Assembly (NCBI GenBank): GCA_002385675.1
Contig: DGDY01000105.1
Span: 1-12,141, forward strand
Origin: Anaerolineales bacterium UBA3940
GTDB taxonomy: Bacteria > Chloroflexota > Anaerolineae > Aggregatilineales > UBA3940
Length of the DNA: 12,141 nucleotides
Direction of reading: 5' to 3'
The notes beneath the pieces are model-generated. The model searched no databases, had not been told where the DNA came from, and worked only from the letters and a program-made list of their open reading frames with translations. Below, one piece after another: positions 5,713-12,141 of this stretch. The position numbers were made by a program, and so were the translations under genes. Positions within the stretch are counted from its first letter, which is position 1. Every line of letters begins with the position of its first letter.

Positions 5713-6806
5713 GAGAACGAGTCCTGCGTACGGTATGGCCCGCCGTACCTATCATCCTGGCGGTTGCCACCACGGCACTGCTGGTGATGGTCTACCAGGC
5801 CGACCCGGTACAGACGTTCAGCGCGCTGTGGGAGGGTGCGTTTGGCAGCCCCCAGTCCACGTTCCTGACGCTGGCGTTCTGGGTGCCGCTGCTGCTGGCG
5901 TCGATCGGCCTGCTGATGACCTTCACCGCCGGGCTGTGGAACATCGGCGTCGAGGGCCAGATGATCATGGGCGCGATCGCCGCGTCGTGGGTGGCGCTCA
6001 AGTGGACGGAGGCGATGCCCAACGCCCCGCACTGGATTTTCCTGCCATGCTCGATCATCCTCTCGATGGTCGCCGGTGCGTTGTGGGCGGCGTTGGCCGC
6101 CGTGCTGAAAACTCGCGGCGGTGTCCACGAGATTTTCGGCGGGGTGGCGCTCAACAACCTGGCCATCATCACCACAAACTACTTCATCTCAGGCCCGTGG
6201 CAGCCGCCTGAGGGCGGTACGTTCCGCGGCACGGAGCCCTTCCCGGAGTACGCCCTGTTCCCGCTGTATGGCAATACCCGCTTCGCGCCGCTCTCGCTGG
6301 TGCTGGCGATCATCGCGCTGATCGCGGTGGCGCTGGCCCTGCGCGGCACGATCTGGGGGCTGAGGCTGAAGGCGCTGGGCAAGAACATGCGCGCCTCGTT
6401 CATGCTGGGCATCTCCAGCGAGCGCGAGGCGATCACCTCGATGATGCTGTGCGGCGCGCTGGCGGGCCTCGCTGGTGCGGTCCGTGTGCTGAGCTGGTTC
6501 GATAGCCTGCGGCAGAGCATCTCAGGCGGCATCGGCTTCCTTGCCATCCTGATCGTGCTGCTGGCGTCGCTGCGCCCGCTGCTGGTCGTCGTTATCTCGC
6601 TGATCTTCTCCGGCCTGCTGACGGGCGGCTCGGTCGTGGAGCTTCGCACGCAGCTTCACTCCTCGCTCAGCGGCATCATCCAGGGCACACTGGTGCTGTT
6701 CATGCTGCTGTTCGGTGACTACCGGCAGCTATTCAGAAAACGGAAGACACCGGCAGAAGAGGTGGCTGAGGAACAACCTGTCCCGGTGGAGGCGGTTGAG
6801 TCATGA
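5709..6806 (+). CDS. BMP-type ABC transporter permease, first subunit
   Basis: A 365-residue integral membrane protein of the branched-chain/ribose/nucleoside permease family (BPD_transp_2), resembling the YufP/NupP half of BMP importers. The N-terminal hydrophobic helix is followed by NIGVEGQMIMG at 78-88, the family hallmark. Later come GGVHEIFGGVALNN and the glycine-rich ISGGIGFLAI segment, where other members have G-[YF]-G-F. Roughly eight to ten hydrophobic helices are visible, and the tail after about residue 345 is charged and cytosolic-looking. With the next permease it forms the heterodimeric channel driven by the double ATPase. Its ATG overlaps the ATPase stop by four bases and its own stop overlaps the next start the same way, so the three are translationally coupled. 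Confidence 0.93.
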   Translation: MRERVLRTVWPAVPIILAVATTALLVMVYQADPVQTFSALWEGAFGSPQSTFLTLAFWVPLLLASIGLLMTFTAGLWNIGVEGQMIMGAIAASWVALKWTEAMPNAPHWIFLPCSIILSMVAGALWAALAAVLKTRGGVHEIFGGVALNNLAIITTNYFISGPWQPPEGGTFRGTEPFPEYALFPLYGNTRFAPLSLVLAIIALIAVALALRGTIWGLRLKALGKNMRASFMLGISSEREAITSMMLCGALAGLAGAVRVLSWFDSLRQSISGGIGFLAILIVLLASLRPLLVVVISLIFSGLLTGGSVVELRTQLHSSLSGIIQGTLVLFMLLFGDYRQLFRKRKTPAEEVAEEQPVPVEAVES

Positions 6807-7822
6807 GCGTCAACGATACCGAGTTTGTTCGCATTCTGGCCTCGATCATGGCCCAGAGCGCGCCGCTGCTGCTGGCCGTGACGGGCGAGACGATCACCGA
6901 GCGCGCCGGCGTGATCAACCTGTCGCTGGACGGGAGCATGATGTTCTCGGCGATGGGCGGGTTTGTCGTGGCGTACGTGGTCGGCGGCCGGCTGACGGAC
7001 GCGGGTATCACCGGGCACTTCCTGCCGGTGATGGCCGGGCTGGCTGTCGCCGCGCTGCTGGGGGCGCTGGTGGCACTCCTCATCGCGTGGGGCAGCATCC
7101 GCCTGAAACGCGATCAGGTTGCCATCGGTTTTGTGCTGACGATGCTGCTCACCAGCATGGCGAACTTCCTGGGGCAGGGCTTCACCCGTCTGCCCGGCCC
7201 GCGTGTCAAGCACATGCCCATCCCGATCCTGTCGGATATCCCCGTGCTCGGGCCGATGCTGTTCCGGCACGACCTGCTGATCTACTTCAGCTTCCTGGTC
7301 GTCATTGCCGCCTGGTGGTGGATGTACCGCACACAGCCCGGCCTGCAGATGCGCGGCGTGGGCGAGCGCCCTGAGGCGGCGTTTGTGCGCGGCATCACCG
7401 TAAACCGGGTGCGCTACCTGTACACGGCGATCGGCGGCGCGCTCGTTGGCCTGGGCGGCGCGGCCTACTCGCTCGACATCAAGATCGGCTGGTCGGATAA
7501 CCACATCCTGGGCATCGGCTGGATCGCGCTCGCCATCGTCATTTTTGGCGGCTGGCGGCCCTTCCGCGCGGCGTTCGGCGCTATCCTGTACGGGATCACC
7601 CGCGCGCTGGCGCAGGTGCTTCAAACGTCGTTCCCGGCAGTTCCGGTTGTGCTGTTCAACTCGCTCCAGTGGCTGCTGATGCTGGGTGTGCTGCTGCTCG
7701 TCGGTAGCGACGCCATCCATCGGCTTATCCTGCTCGCCCCGAAGTGGGCGCAGCGCCCGCTCGGCAACCTGCTGCGCGTTGCACCACCCGCCGGGCTCGG
7801 CACGGCTTTCATCGAAGAATAA
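6803..7822 (+). CDS. BMP-type ABC transporter permease, second subunit
   Basis: A 339-residue partner permease of the BPD_transp_2 family, resembling the YufQ/NupQ half. The family motif ERAGVINLSLDGSMM lies at 33-47. DQVAIGFVLTMLLTS follows around 109-123, and a cytosolic loop reading GERPEAAFVRGI matches the GE-x-PEAA-x-x-x-GI coupling loop that contacts the ATPase. A late helix contains IGWIALAIVIFGGWRP, the usual C-terminal signature. Length and helix pattern are normal. The start is in an ATGA overlap with the first permease, indicating coupled translation and 1:1 stoichiometry. The substrate specificity cannot be derived from the helices by eye. A PLP enzyme gene begins 39 bases after the stop, probably on the same transcript. 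Confidence 0.93.
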   Translation: MSVNDTEFVRILASIMAQSAPLLLAVTGETITERAGVINLSLDGSMMFSAMGGFVVAYVVGGRLTDAGITGHFLPVMAGLAVAALLGALVALLIAWGSIRLKRDQVAIGFVLTMLLTSMANFLGQGFTRLPGPRVKHMPIPILSDIPVLGPMLFRHDLLIYFSFLVVIAAWWWMYRTQPGLQMRGVGERPEAAFVRGITVNRVRYLYTAIGGALVGLGGAAYSLDIKIGWSDNHILGIGWIALAIVIFGGWRPFRAAFGAILYGITRALAQVLQTSFPAVPVVLFNSLQWLLMLGVLLLVGSDAIHRLILLAPKWAQRPLGNLLRVAPPAGLGTAFIEE

Positions 7823-7861
7823 GCGGACTGACGGTAAGGAAAAGAGGCAAACTTCCACATC

Positions 7862-9124
7862 ATGGAACACGTCACCGGCTTGAAGTGTACGATCTGCGGT
7901 AAAACCTATGCGCCCGGCGAGGTCGAGTACGTCTGCCCGGACCACGGTAATGACGGCAATCTCGACGTGCAGTACAACTATGAGCTGATTGCCGACCGCC
8001 TGCAGGAAGATGGGCTGCTCGACGTGCGCGGCATATGGCGCTACAAGGCGCTGCTGCCTATCGCCTACAATGCCCCGACGCCCCCGCTCCTCGTGGGCGA
8101 TACGCCGCTCTACCGCGCGGACAACGTCGCCAAAGAGATCGGCGTCGGGAAGGTCTGGATCAAGGACGACGGGCGCAACCCGACCGCCTCGCTCAAGGAC
8201 CGGGCCAGCGCGCTGCTGGTGGCGAAGGCTATGGCAGAGGGCCGCAAGATCGTGACGACGGCGAGCACGGGCAACGCCGCTGCCGCGCTCGCCGGCCTTG
8301 CCGCCAGCGTGCAGATGCCGACGGTGATCTTCGTGCCCGCCAGCGCACCGGAGGCCAAGATCACGCAGCTTCTCGTCTACGGGGCGAACGTCCTGCTTGT
8401 GGATGGCACCTACGACGACGCGTTTGAACTGTGCCTCGGCGCGACGGAGAAGTATGGCTGGTACTGCCGCAACACGGGCTACAACCCGTACACGGCGGAG
8501 GGCAAGAAGACCGTCTCCTACGAGATCTGCGAGCAGTTGACCGGCAAACGCGGGCTGTTCCGTGCGCCGGACACGATCATCGTCAGCGTGGGCGATGGCA
8601 ATATCATCGCCGGGGTGCACAAGGGCCTGAAGGACATGTATGCGTTGGGCTGGATCGACCGCGTGCCGCGCCTCATCGGCGTGCAGGCGGAAGGCTCGGC
8701 GGCGCTGTACAACACATGGAAAGCGGGCCTTGACCCGGTTGAGATGCAGCCTATCGAGACGAACACCATCGCGGACAGCATCAGCGCCGGGCTTCCGCGA
8801 GACCGTGTCAAGGCGATGCGTGCCGTCACCGAGACGGGCGGCATCTACCTGACCGTCAGCGATGAGGAAATCCTGGCTGCCATCCCGAAGCTGGCGCAGG
8901 CCACCGGCGTGTTCGCCGAGCCGGCGGCAGCCGCGACGTATGCCGGGTTGCTCAAGGCGGCGGGGGAGGGCGTGTTTGCGCCCGACGAGGAGGTCGTCGC
9001 GCTCATCACCGGCAACGGCCTGAAGGACGTGGCGGCGGCTCAGAAGGCCGTGCGGCAGGCACCGAAGGTCTCGCCAGACCTCGCCGAAGCGTCCCCTGTG
9101 ATAAACGGGATTTTTGGCTCGTAA
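7862..9124 (+). CDS. Threonine-synthase-like PLP-dependent enzyme
   Basis: A 420-residue fold-type II pyridoxal-phosphate enzyme. Residues 9-28 hold CxxC followed by C25 and H28, a small zinc-ribbon-like N-terminus seen in some threonine synthases of this class. GDTPLYRAD (79-87) and NPTASLKDRA (106-115) follow, with Lys112 as the expected Schiff-base lysine. Next are STGNAAAAL, which grips the substrate carboxylate, and SVGDGNIIAG, the phosphate-binding turn. Threonine synthase (O-phosphohomoserine to threonine) is the default name. However, homoserine kinase and other threonine genes are absent here, and the gene follows the importer by only 39 bases. A catabolic beta-elimination or deamination role, for example on a diamino acid, is therefore a reasonable alternative. 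The sequence lacks the NAFK motif of YgeX diaminopropionate ammonia-lyase. A purine-rich AAGGAAAAGAGG stretch ending at 7847 precedes the ATG with a longish 14-base spacing. Confidence 0.85.
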   Translation: MEHVTGLKCTICGKTYAPGEVEYVCPDHGNDGNLDVQYNYELIADRLQEDGLLDVRGIWRYKALLPIAYNAPTPPLLVGDTPLYRADNVAKEIGVGKVWIKDDGRNPTASLKDRASALLVAKAMAEGRKIVTTASTGNAAAALAGLAASVQMPTVIFVPASAPEAKITQLLVYGANVLLVDGTYDDAFELCLGATEKYGWYCRNTGYNPYTAEGKKTVSYEICEQLTGKRGLFRAPDTIIVSVGDGNIIAGVHKGLKDMYALGWIDRVPRLIGVQAEGSAALYNTWKAGLDPVEMQPIETNTIADSISAGLPRDRVKAMRAVTETGGIYLTVSDEEILAAIPKLAQATGVFAEPAAAATYAGLLKAAGEGVFAPDEEVVALITGNGLKDVAAAQKAVRQAPKVSPDLAEASPVINGIFGS

Positions 9125-9187
9125 GCGGTTACAATAGCCCGTGCTGGGAGGGACGCTAAGGCCGCGTGGCCGGCAAAGTGTTTGCTC

Positions 9188-10201
9188 ATGACTCCTGTTC
9201 TATCAATCGTCGCACCAATCTATAACGAAGCCGGCAATATCCACGAGCTGCACCGCCGCGTCTCCGAGGTGATGGCGCAGGCCGGCGTAAGCTGGGAACT
9301 GGTGCTGGTCAATGACGGCAGTACCGACGGCTCGATGGAGCTGATCAACGAGCTCTATGAGCACGACCCGGAGCACGTGCGCGCGATCCACTTTGCGCGC
9401 AACTTCGGGCACAGCGCTGCCGTCACCGCCGGGATGGACTATGCCAGCGGCGACGCGGTGGTGCTCATCGACGCCGACCTGCAGGACCCGCCCGAGGTGA
9501 TTCTGGACCTCATCGCGAAGTGGCGGGAGGGCTATCAGGTCGTGTATGCCGTGCGCGCCAAGCGGGAGGGTGAGACGTGGTTCAAGACCTTCACCGCGGC
9601 GGCCTTTTACCGCATCCTGTCGAGCATCACGGATATCAACATCCCGCTTGATACGGGCGACTTCCGGCTGATGGACCGGCAGGTGGTGGACGTCGTGAAC
9701 GCGATGCGCGAGCGACACCGCTTCGTGCGTGGCATGGTGGCATGGGCCGGCTTCCGGCAGACCGGGGTTGAGTACGAGCGTCACGAGCGCTACGCGGGCG
9801 AGACCAAGTACACGCTGAGGAAGATGCTACGCCTCGCCTGGGATGCGATCACCGGGTTCTCGTACTTCCCGCTGCAGCTTGCCATGTATCTGGGCTTTAC
9901 CATCGCCGCGCTCAGCGCAGTGGGCATTGTGGTGGTGGTCTACCTGCGGCTCTTCACCGATGCCGCCCCGCTGCAGGGGCAGGCGACGACGCTCATCATG
10001 GTGCTCTTCCTGGGTGGGGTGCAGCTCATCTCGCTGGGCATCATCGGGGAGTACCTGGGGCGCATCTATAACGAGGTGAAAGGCCGCCCGCTCTACCTCG
10101 TCGCGAGCACGCTCGGTATGGAGCGGCGTCCATCGCCCAGGCCGCGGGCGGCCCAAACGCTGCCGCCGGAGCACTACTACGAGAGCCAGCGCGGCGAATA
10201 A
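9188..10201 (+). CDS. GT2 family membrane glycosyltransferase
   Basis: A 337-residue polyprenyl-phosphate-type glycosyltransferase, similar in layout to GtrB/CsbB/ArnC and dolichol-phosphate-mannose-synthase-like proteins. The N-terminal GT-A domain opens with [13 protein letters not shown] and contains VNDGSTDGS (41-49). The metal- and nucleotide-sugar-binding DADLQDPPE starts at D95 with D97. GDFRLMDR (158-164) matches the acceptor-side motif of this group. Two long hydrophobic segments (about 231-255 and 267-290) anchor it in the cytoplasmic membrane. It probably transfers a sugar from a nucleotide donor to a lipid carrier for envelope glycan modification. The sugar is unknown. ATG 9188 is preferred; an in-frame TTG lies two codons upstream at 9182, and neither has a clear Shine-Dalgarno. 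It lies between two PLP enzyme genes without an obvious functional connection and may be a passenger with its own weak promoter. Confidence 0.9.
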   Translation: MTPVLSIVAPIYNEAGNIHELHRRVSEVMAQAGVSWELVLVNDGSTDGSMELINELYEHDPEHVRAIHFARNFGHSAAVTAGMDYASGDAVVLIDADLQDPPEVILDLIAKWREGYQVVYAVRAKREGETWFKTFTAAAFYRILSSITDINIPLDTGDFRLMDRQVVDVVNAMRERHRFVRGMVAWAGFRQTGVEYERHERYAGETKYTLRKMLRLAWDAITGFSYFPLQLAMYLGFTIAALSAVGIVVVVYLRLFTDAAPLQGQATTLIMVLFLGGVQLISLGIIGEYLGRIYNEVKGRPLYLVASTLGMERRPSPRPRAAQTLPPEHYYESQRGE

Positions 10202-10286
10202 TCGAAACTGGCAACAACGACTGTCGAGCACTCACAGATAGTTGCGCGAACACCAACCTTTATTCTGACTGTAGAGGAGAATAGCT

Positions 10287-11705
10287 ATGGCAGAACAGAT
10301 TGGCACCAAGATTATCACCGGCCCCACCTTCGACGAGATGCTCCACCCGGAAAAGATCAATCCGGATGTGCGCGCCCAGGCGCTGCGGGCCAGGAAAGAA
10401 GACCCACTCGACCCGATCAACCTCTTCAACATCACCTGGAAGGACGAGAACAACCAGATCCGCTACGTTGTTCTGCCGAAGGAGCTGACCGGCGTTGACG
10501 CGAACATCGTCGCGCTGTACAGCACCGACTTCCCGACTGGCAGCCACAAGGTTGGTGCGGCGTACTCTGTGGTGGTCGAGAAGGAGCTCTCCGGCGAGGT
10601 GGATCCGGCGATCCACACGCTGGTGTGGCCTTCAACCGGCAACTACGGCATCGGCGGCGCGTTCGTCGGCTGCCGCATGGGCTTCGACGGCATTGTCGTG
10701 CTGCCGCAGGATATGAGCCGCGAGCGCTTCGAGTACATCGAGCGGCTCGGCGCGCGCGTGATCGGCACGCCCGGCTCGGAGAGCAACGTCAAGGAGATCT
10801 ATGACAAGACCTGGGAGCTGCGCAAGGACCCCAAGGTGCGCGTGCTCAACCAGTTTGAAGTGATGGGCAACTATCGCTTCCACTACTACGTGACGGGCAA
10901 CACCATCGTCGAGCTGGCCGATGTGCTCAAGGAGCGGGGCATCGGCGTGGGCAAGATCTCGGCCTTCGTCTCGGCGATGGGCTCCGGCGGCACGATTGCG
11001 GCGGGCGACCGGCTCAAGCAGGTCTGGCCGGATCACAAGATCGTCGGTCTGGAGCCGATCCAGTGCCCGACGCTCTACAACAACGGCTATGGCTCGCACC
11101 GCATCGAGGGCATCGGCGACAAGCACGTCACGTGGGTTCACCACGTGCTGAACATGGACGCCATCATGTGCATCGACGACATGGAGTCGGTGCGCGGCCT
11201 GGCGCTCGTTACCGACCCGGTCGGCAAGGCGACGCTGGCGAAGTACTACGGCGTGCCCGAGGAGACGGTCGAGAAGCTCAGCGGTGTCATGGGTATTTCG
11301 AGCGTCTGCAATACGCTCGGCGCGATCAAGACGGCCAAGTACTACGGCCTGGGCAAGGACGACGTGATCGTCACGATCTTCACCGACGCCATCGACCGCT
11401 ACTACTCGGTGATGGACTGGCTGCGCCAGGAAGAGGGCGAGATGACCGAGGTGCGGGCTGCCCACATCATGTCCTCGACCTTCCTCGGCCAGAAGACCGA
11501 CTGGATCTGCGAGGGCACTGAGGAAACGCGCCAGCGCTGGCACAACCTCAAGTACTACACCTGGGTTGAGCAGCAGGGCAAGACGGTCGAGGAACTCGAC
11601 GCGCAGCGCGATCCGGCCTGGTGGGAGGCTCACCAGAAGATGGTGAGCGAGATCGACGAGCAGATCATCGCCTTCCGCAAGAAGCACCACATCCACGGCG
11701 AGTGA
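10287..11705 (+). CDS. Fold-type II PLP-dependent enzyme of unassigned reaction
   Basis: A 472-residue enzyme related to cysteine synthase/cystathionine beta-synthase and TrpB-like proteins, but clearly different from the threonine-synthase-like one upstream. PTGSHKVGAA (83-92) places the probable Schiff-base Lys at 88, with a Ser-His-Lys arrangement rather than the S-x-KDR of threonine or cysteine synthases. PSTGNYGIGG supplies the asparagine loop, and SAMGSGGTIAAG around 228-239 supplies the phosphate-binding glycine turn. About 150 residues beyond a typical cysteine synthase remain, including an N-terminal extension and a charged, Trp-rich C-terminal tail (about 405-472) I do not recognise. 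The reaction is probably a beta-elimination, deamination or replacement on an amino acid. In this neighbourhood it is a candidate for the ammonia-lyase step that YgeX performs in E. coli. Start ATG 10287 has a good GAGGAGA at 10274-10280. The stop overlaps the next start (TGATG). Confidence 0.82.
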   Translation: MAEQIGTKIITGPTFDEMLHPEKINPDVRAQALRARKEDPLDPINLFNITWKDENNQIRYVVLPKELTGVDANIVALYSTDFPTGSHKVGAAYSVVVEKELSGEVDPAIHTLVWPSTGNYGIGGAFVGCRMGFDGIVVLPQDMSRERFEYIERLGARVIGTPGSESNVKEIYDKTWELRKDPKVRVLNQFEVMGNYRFHYYVTGNTIVELADVLKERGIGVGKISAFVSAMGSGGTIAAGDRLKQVWPDHKIVGLEPIQCPTLYNNGYGSHRIEGIGDKHVTWVHHVLNMDAIMCIDDMESVRGLALVTDPVGKATLAKYYGVPEETVEKLSGVMGISSVCNTLGAIKTAKYYGLGKDDVIVTIFTDAIDRYYSVMDWLRQEEGEMTEVRAAHIMSSTFLGQKTDWICEGTEETRQRWHNLKYYTWVEQQGKTVEELDAQRDPAWWEAHQKMVSEIDEQIIAFRKKHHIHGE

Positions 11706-12141
11706 TGTATCCGGAAGACCGCGTACTCGTCGGCGTGATGCCCGACCCGCGTGACTTCGACATCGCACGGGACCAGCACTGGTACCGCATTCCGGTTCGG
11801 CATGCGCCGGACGGTATTCACGCTGAGTACGTGGCCTTCTACTTCACAAAGAAGTTCAGCCCCGACCTTCGTTGGGCGATACATTTCTACGCGCGGCGCA
11901 CTGGCCATGAGTTAGTGCGCCGCGTGGACTTGCTGCCGGATGAGCCCGATCATCCGCGCGCGGGTGACCACTACTTCAAGCTGCAGCTTGGCCCGCTCAA
12001 GCGCAAGGTCCCGCCGATCGTGAGTGTTCGCTGGCGGCGCATCACCTTCATCCAGACGACGTGGGAGCGCTTCGTCACCGCGACGGAGGTCAACGACCTC
12101 TACCGCACCGACGATGTCACGCTCGACTACCTGTATCAGGA
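11705..12141 (+). CDS. Hypothetical protein, 5' part only, translationally coupled
   Basis: An open frame of at least 145 codons begins with an ATG that shares its A with the preceding TGA stop and runs off the window without a stop. Codon use and GC match the neighbours. It starts MYPEDRVLVGVMPDPRDFD and contains HWYRIPV, HAEYVAFYFTKKF, ARRTGHELVRRVDLLPDEP, HYFKLQLGPL and RWRRITFIQTTWERF. It is soluble-looking, basic and rich in Arg, Tyr and Trp, with no signal peptide or membrane helix. The text has the look of a conserved family I have seen as hypothetical in Chloroflexota and cyanobacteria, but I cannot assign a domain or function. The Arg/aromatic-rich strands could suit a nucleic-acid-related protein, which is only a guess. 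The one-base overlap implies co-translation with the PLP enzyme. Confidence 0.75.
   Translation, partial: MYPEDRVLVGVMPDPRDFDIARDQHWYRIPVRHAPDGIHAEYVAFYFTKKFSPDLRWAIHFYARRTGHELVRRVDLLPDEPDHPRAGDHYFKLQLGPLKRKVPPIVSVRWRRITFIQTTWERFVTATEVNDLYRTDDVTLDYLYQ

Noticed and set aside
6719..8620. Very long reverse-strand open frame of 633 codons across the permease and PLP genes
   Set aside because: It spans several well-supported + strand genes and reads as His/Gln/Arg/Asp-rich low-complexity sequence typical of antisense frames in high-GC DNA.
9130..9135. TACAAT as a -10 box for the glycosyltransferase gene
   Set aside because: No -35-like hexamer is seen at a suitable distance; a single hexamer match is weak evidence.
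1..12141. CRISPR arrays, insertion sequences, tRNA or rRNA genes
   Set aside because: No spaced direct repeats, transposase-like frames, terminal inverted repeats or tRNA cloverleaf were seen on either strand.

Overview
The window is the end of a GC-rich bacterial contig. It carries ten recognisable genes, all on the + strand; the first and last are cut by the window edges. The source looks like a Chloroflexota (Anaerolineae-type) bacterium, although no marker gene is present to prove this. The hints are the high GC content, the Glu-Pro-Ala-rich low-complexity linker after the lipobox of the transporter lipoprotein (a style I associate with Chloroflexota solute-binding proteins), and the general protein character. 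The first ~55 bases are a G-run artefact of the contig end.

Layout. (1) The last ~68 codons of an M20-family peptidase/deacetylase resembling E. coli YgeY. (2) A 196-base intergenic leader with a long nested stem (301-383), a candidate structured RNA. (3) A YgeW-like knotted carbamoyltransferase followed by a carbamate kinase. (4) A second leader with hairpins, then a complete BMP-type (basic membrane protein) ABC importer: lipoprotein, double ATPase and two permeases. A strong hairpin follows the lipoprotein gene, and both permease genes start in 4-base ATGA overlaps. (5) A threonine-synthase-like PLP enzyme 39 bases behind the second permease. (6) A GT2 membrane glycosyltransferase that looks functionally unrelated. 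(7) A second, different fold-type II PLP enzyme of 472 residues. (8) The start of an unrecognised conserved-looking protein whose ATG overlaps the preceding stop.

How they may work together. In E. coli and in anaerobic gut bacteria, ygeW, ygeY, ygeX and a carbamate kinase gene lie together and are linked to anaerobic purine/urate breakdown. A ureido compound is cleaved, its carbamoyl group passes to phosphate, and carbamate kinase makes ATP from carbamoyl phosphate. The peptidase, carbamoyltransferase and kinase here fit that module. The BMP importer (a family known for nucleoside/purine-type ligands) would supply the substrate. The usual partner YgeX (2,3-diaminopropionate ammonia-lyase) is absent from the window, but two other fold-type II PLP enzymes are present and could perform the deamination. 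This pathway reading is inference from gene content.

The most unusual direct observation is in the ABC ATPase. Its second nucleotide-binding domain is interrupted by about 70 residues containing two strongly hydrophobic segments, so the 'cytosolic' ATPase subunit appears to carry its own transmembrane hairpin.
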